In this document: piece by piece, positions 63,806-64,000 of the stretch
Numbering within the stretch: position 1 is the first letter of the stretch
How the letters are laid out: each line of letters opens with the position of its first letter
Assembly: GCA_024516035.1 (NCBI GenBank)
Contig: CM044962.1
Coordinates: 3,546,697 to 3,610,696 of the forward strand
Source of the DNA: Bactericera cockerelli
Lineage: Eukaryota > Arthropoda > Insecta > Hemiptera > Triozidae
DNA length: 64,000 nt
Direction: 5' to 3'
Made by a program: the position numbers and the translations under genes
Notes under the pieces: model-generated
Database searches by the model: none
Seen by the model: the letters and a program-made list of their open reading frames with translations, nothing else
Told to the model about the DNA's origin: nothing

Positions 63806-64000
63806 GATACGGAAAAGTCCTATAATTCTGAGCTAACCACTAAAATTGTTATATTATAACACAAAGAACCAAATTTAATTTCAAATATCCAAGAGTACAT
63901 AATAATTATCTATTTTTCGTGTCTTTTGTGTAAAAAAAGTATAATGTGTGAGTTTTCTTGACATTTATAGAAGTGTGATGTACAATTTGTGAATTTAACG

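Overview
The window is nuclear DNA of an arthropod, most likely an insect. Three conserved animal genes are split by GT-AG introns, and the space between them is packed with SINEs, MITEs, minisatellites and non-LTR retrotransposons. The species cannot be fixed from the sequence. A hemipteran would fit, but that is a guess.

Host genes. (1) Minus strand, exons at 4193-4038, 2961-2825, 2065-1902 and 1415-640: the first 411 codons of an unconventional myosin XVIII (Drosophila Mhcl / vertebrate MYO18A type), with a KE-rich start and a PDZ domain. The gene runs off the left edge. (2) Minus strand, exons between 41557 and 31394: the central and C-terminal part of a fatty acyl-CoA reductase, ending in a stop codon that overlaps AATAAA. 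Its NAD-binding exons are not visible. (3) Plus strand, exons from 46388 to 62905: the Q and GP domains of the co-repressor Groucho/TLE. Its first exon is not visible and the gene continues past the right edge. A 100-N gap lies at 46101-46200.

Between the myosin 5' end and the reductase 3' end sits a 21.5-kb Polinton/Maverick (7876-29402). It has about 1.35-kb terminal inverted repeats (TIRs) and a 6-bp target duplication TCTAGA. It carries a virus-like gene set: integrase with chromodomain, protein-primed DNA polymerase B, double-jelly-roll major capsid, penton-like minor capsid, adenain-type protease, packaging ATPase, a phospholipase A2-like virion protein with a pVI-like partner, a DUF8207-like protein, and several unassigned genes. 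Genes lie in three blocks: rightward 12.9-15.5 kb, leftward 26.1-16.0 kb, rightward 26.1-28.0 kb.

The element is nested. It lies in one arm of a palindromic MITE, and the mirror site in the other arm holds a hAT-type MITE with an 8-bp duplication. The left Polinton TIR was later split by an R2-like non-LTR retrotransposon (8666-11795) flanked by a 9-bp duplication.

Two other patterns stand out. Tandem arrays in the myosin and reductase introns begin exactly at exon boundaries and repeat the splice site itself (4 cases). Single-base frame breaks, mostly in or beside homopolymers, affect the Polinton, a retrotransposon and also conserved host exons. That suggests that at least some are consensus errors and that the Polinton may be more intact than it looks.

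Two further non-LTR elements lie at 43.5-46.1 kb (AT-rich, cut by the gap) and about 58.1-62.3 kb (Jockey-like). The rest is tRNA-derived SINEs, a 5S-rRNA-derived SINE family, palindromic MITEs and CT-rich tracts.
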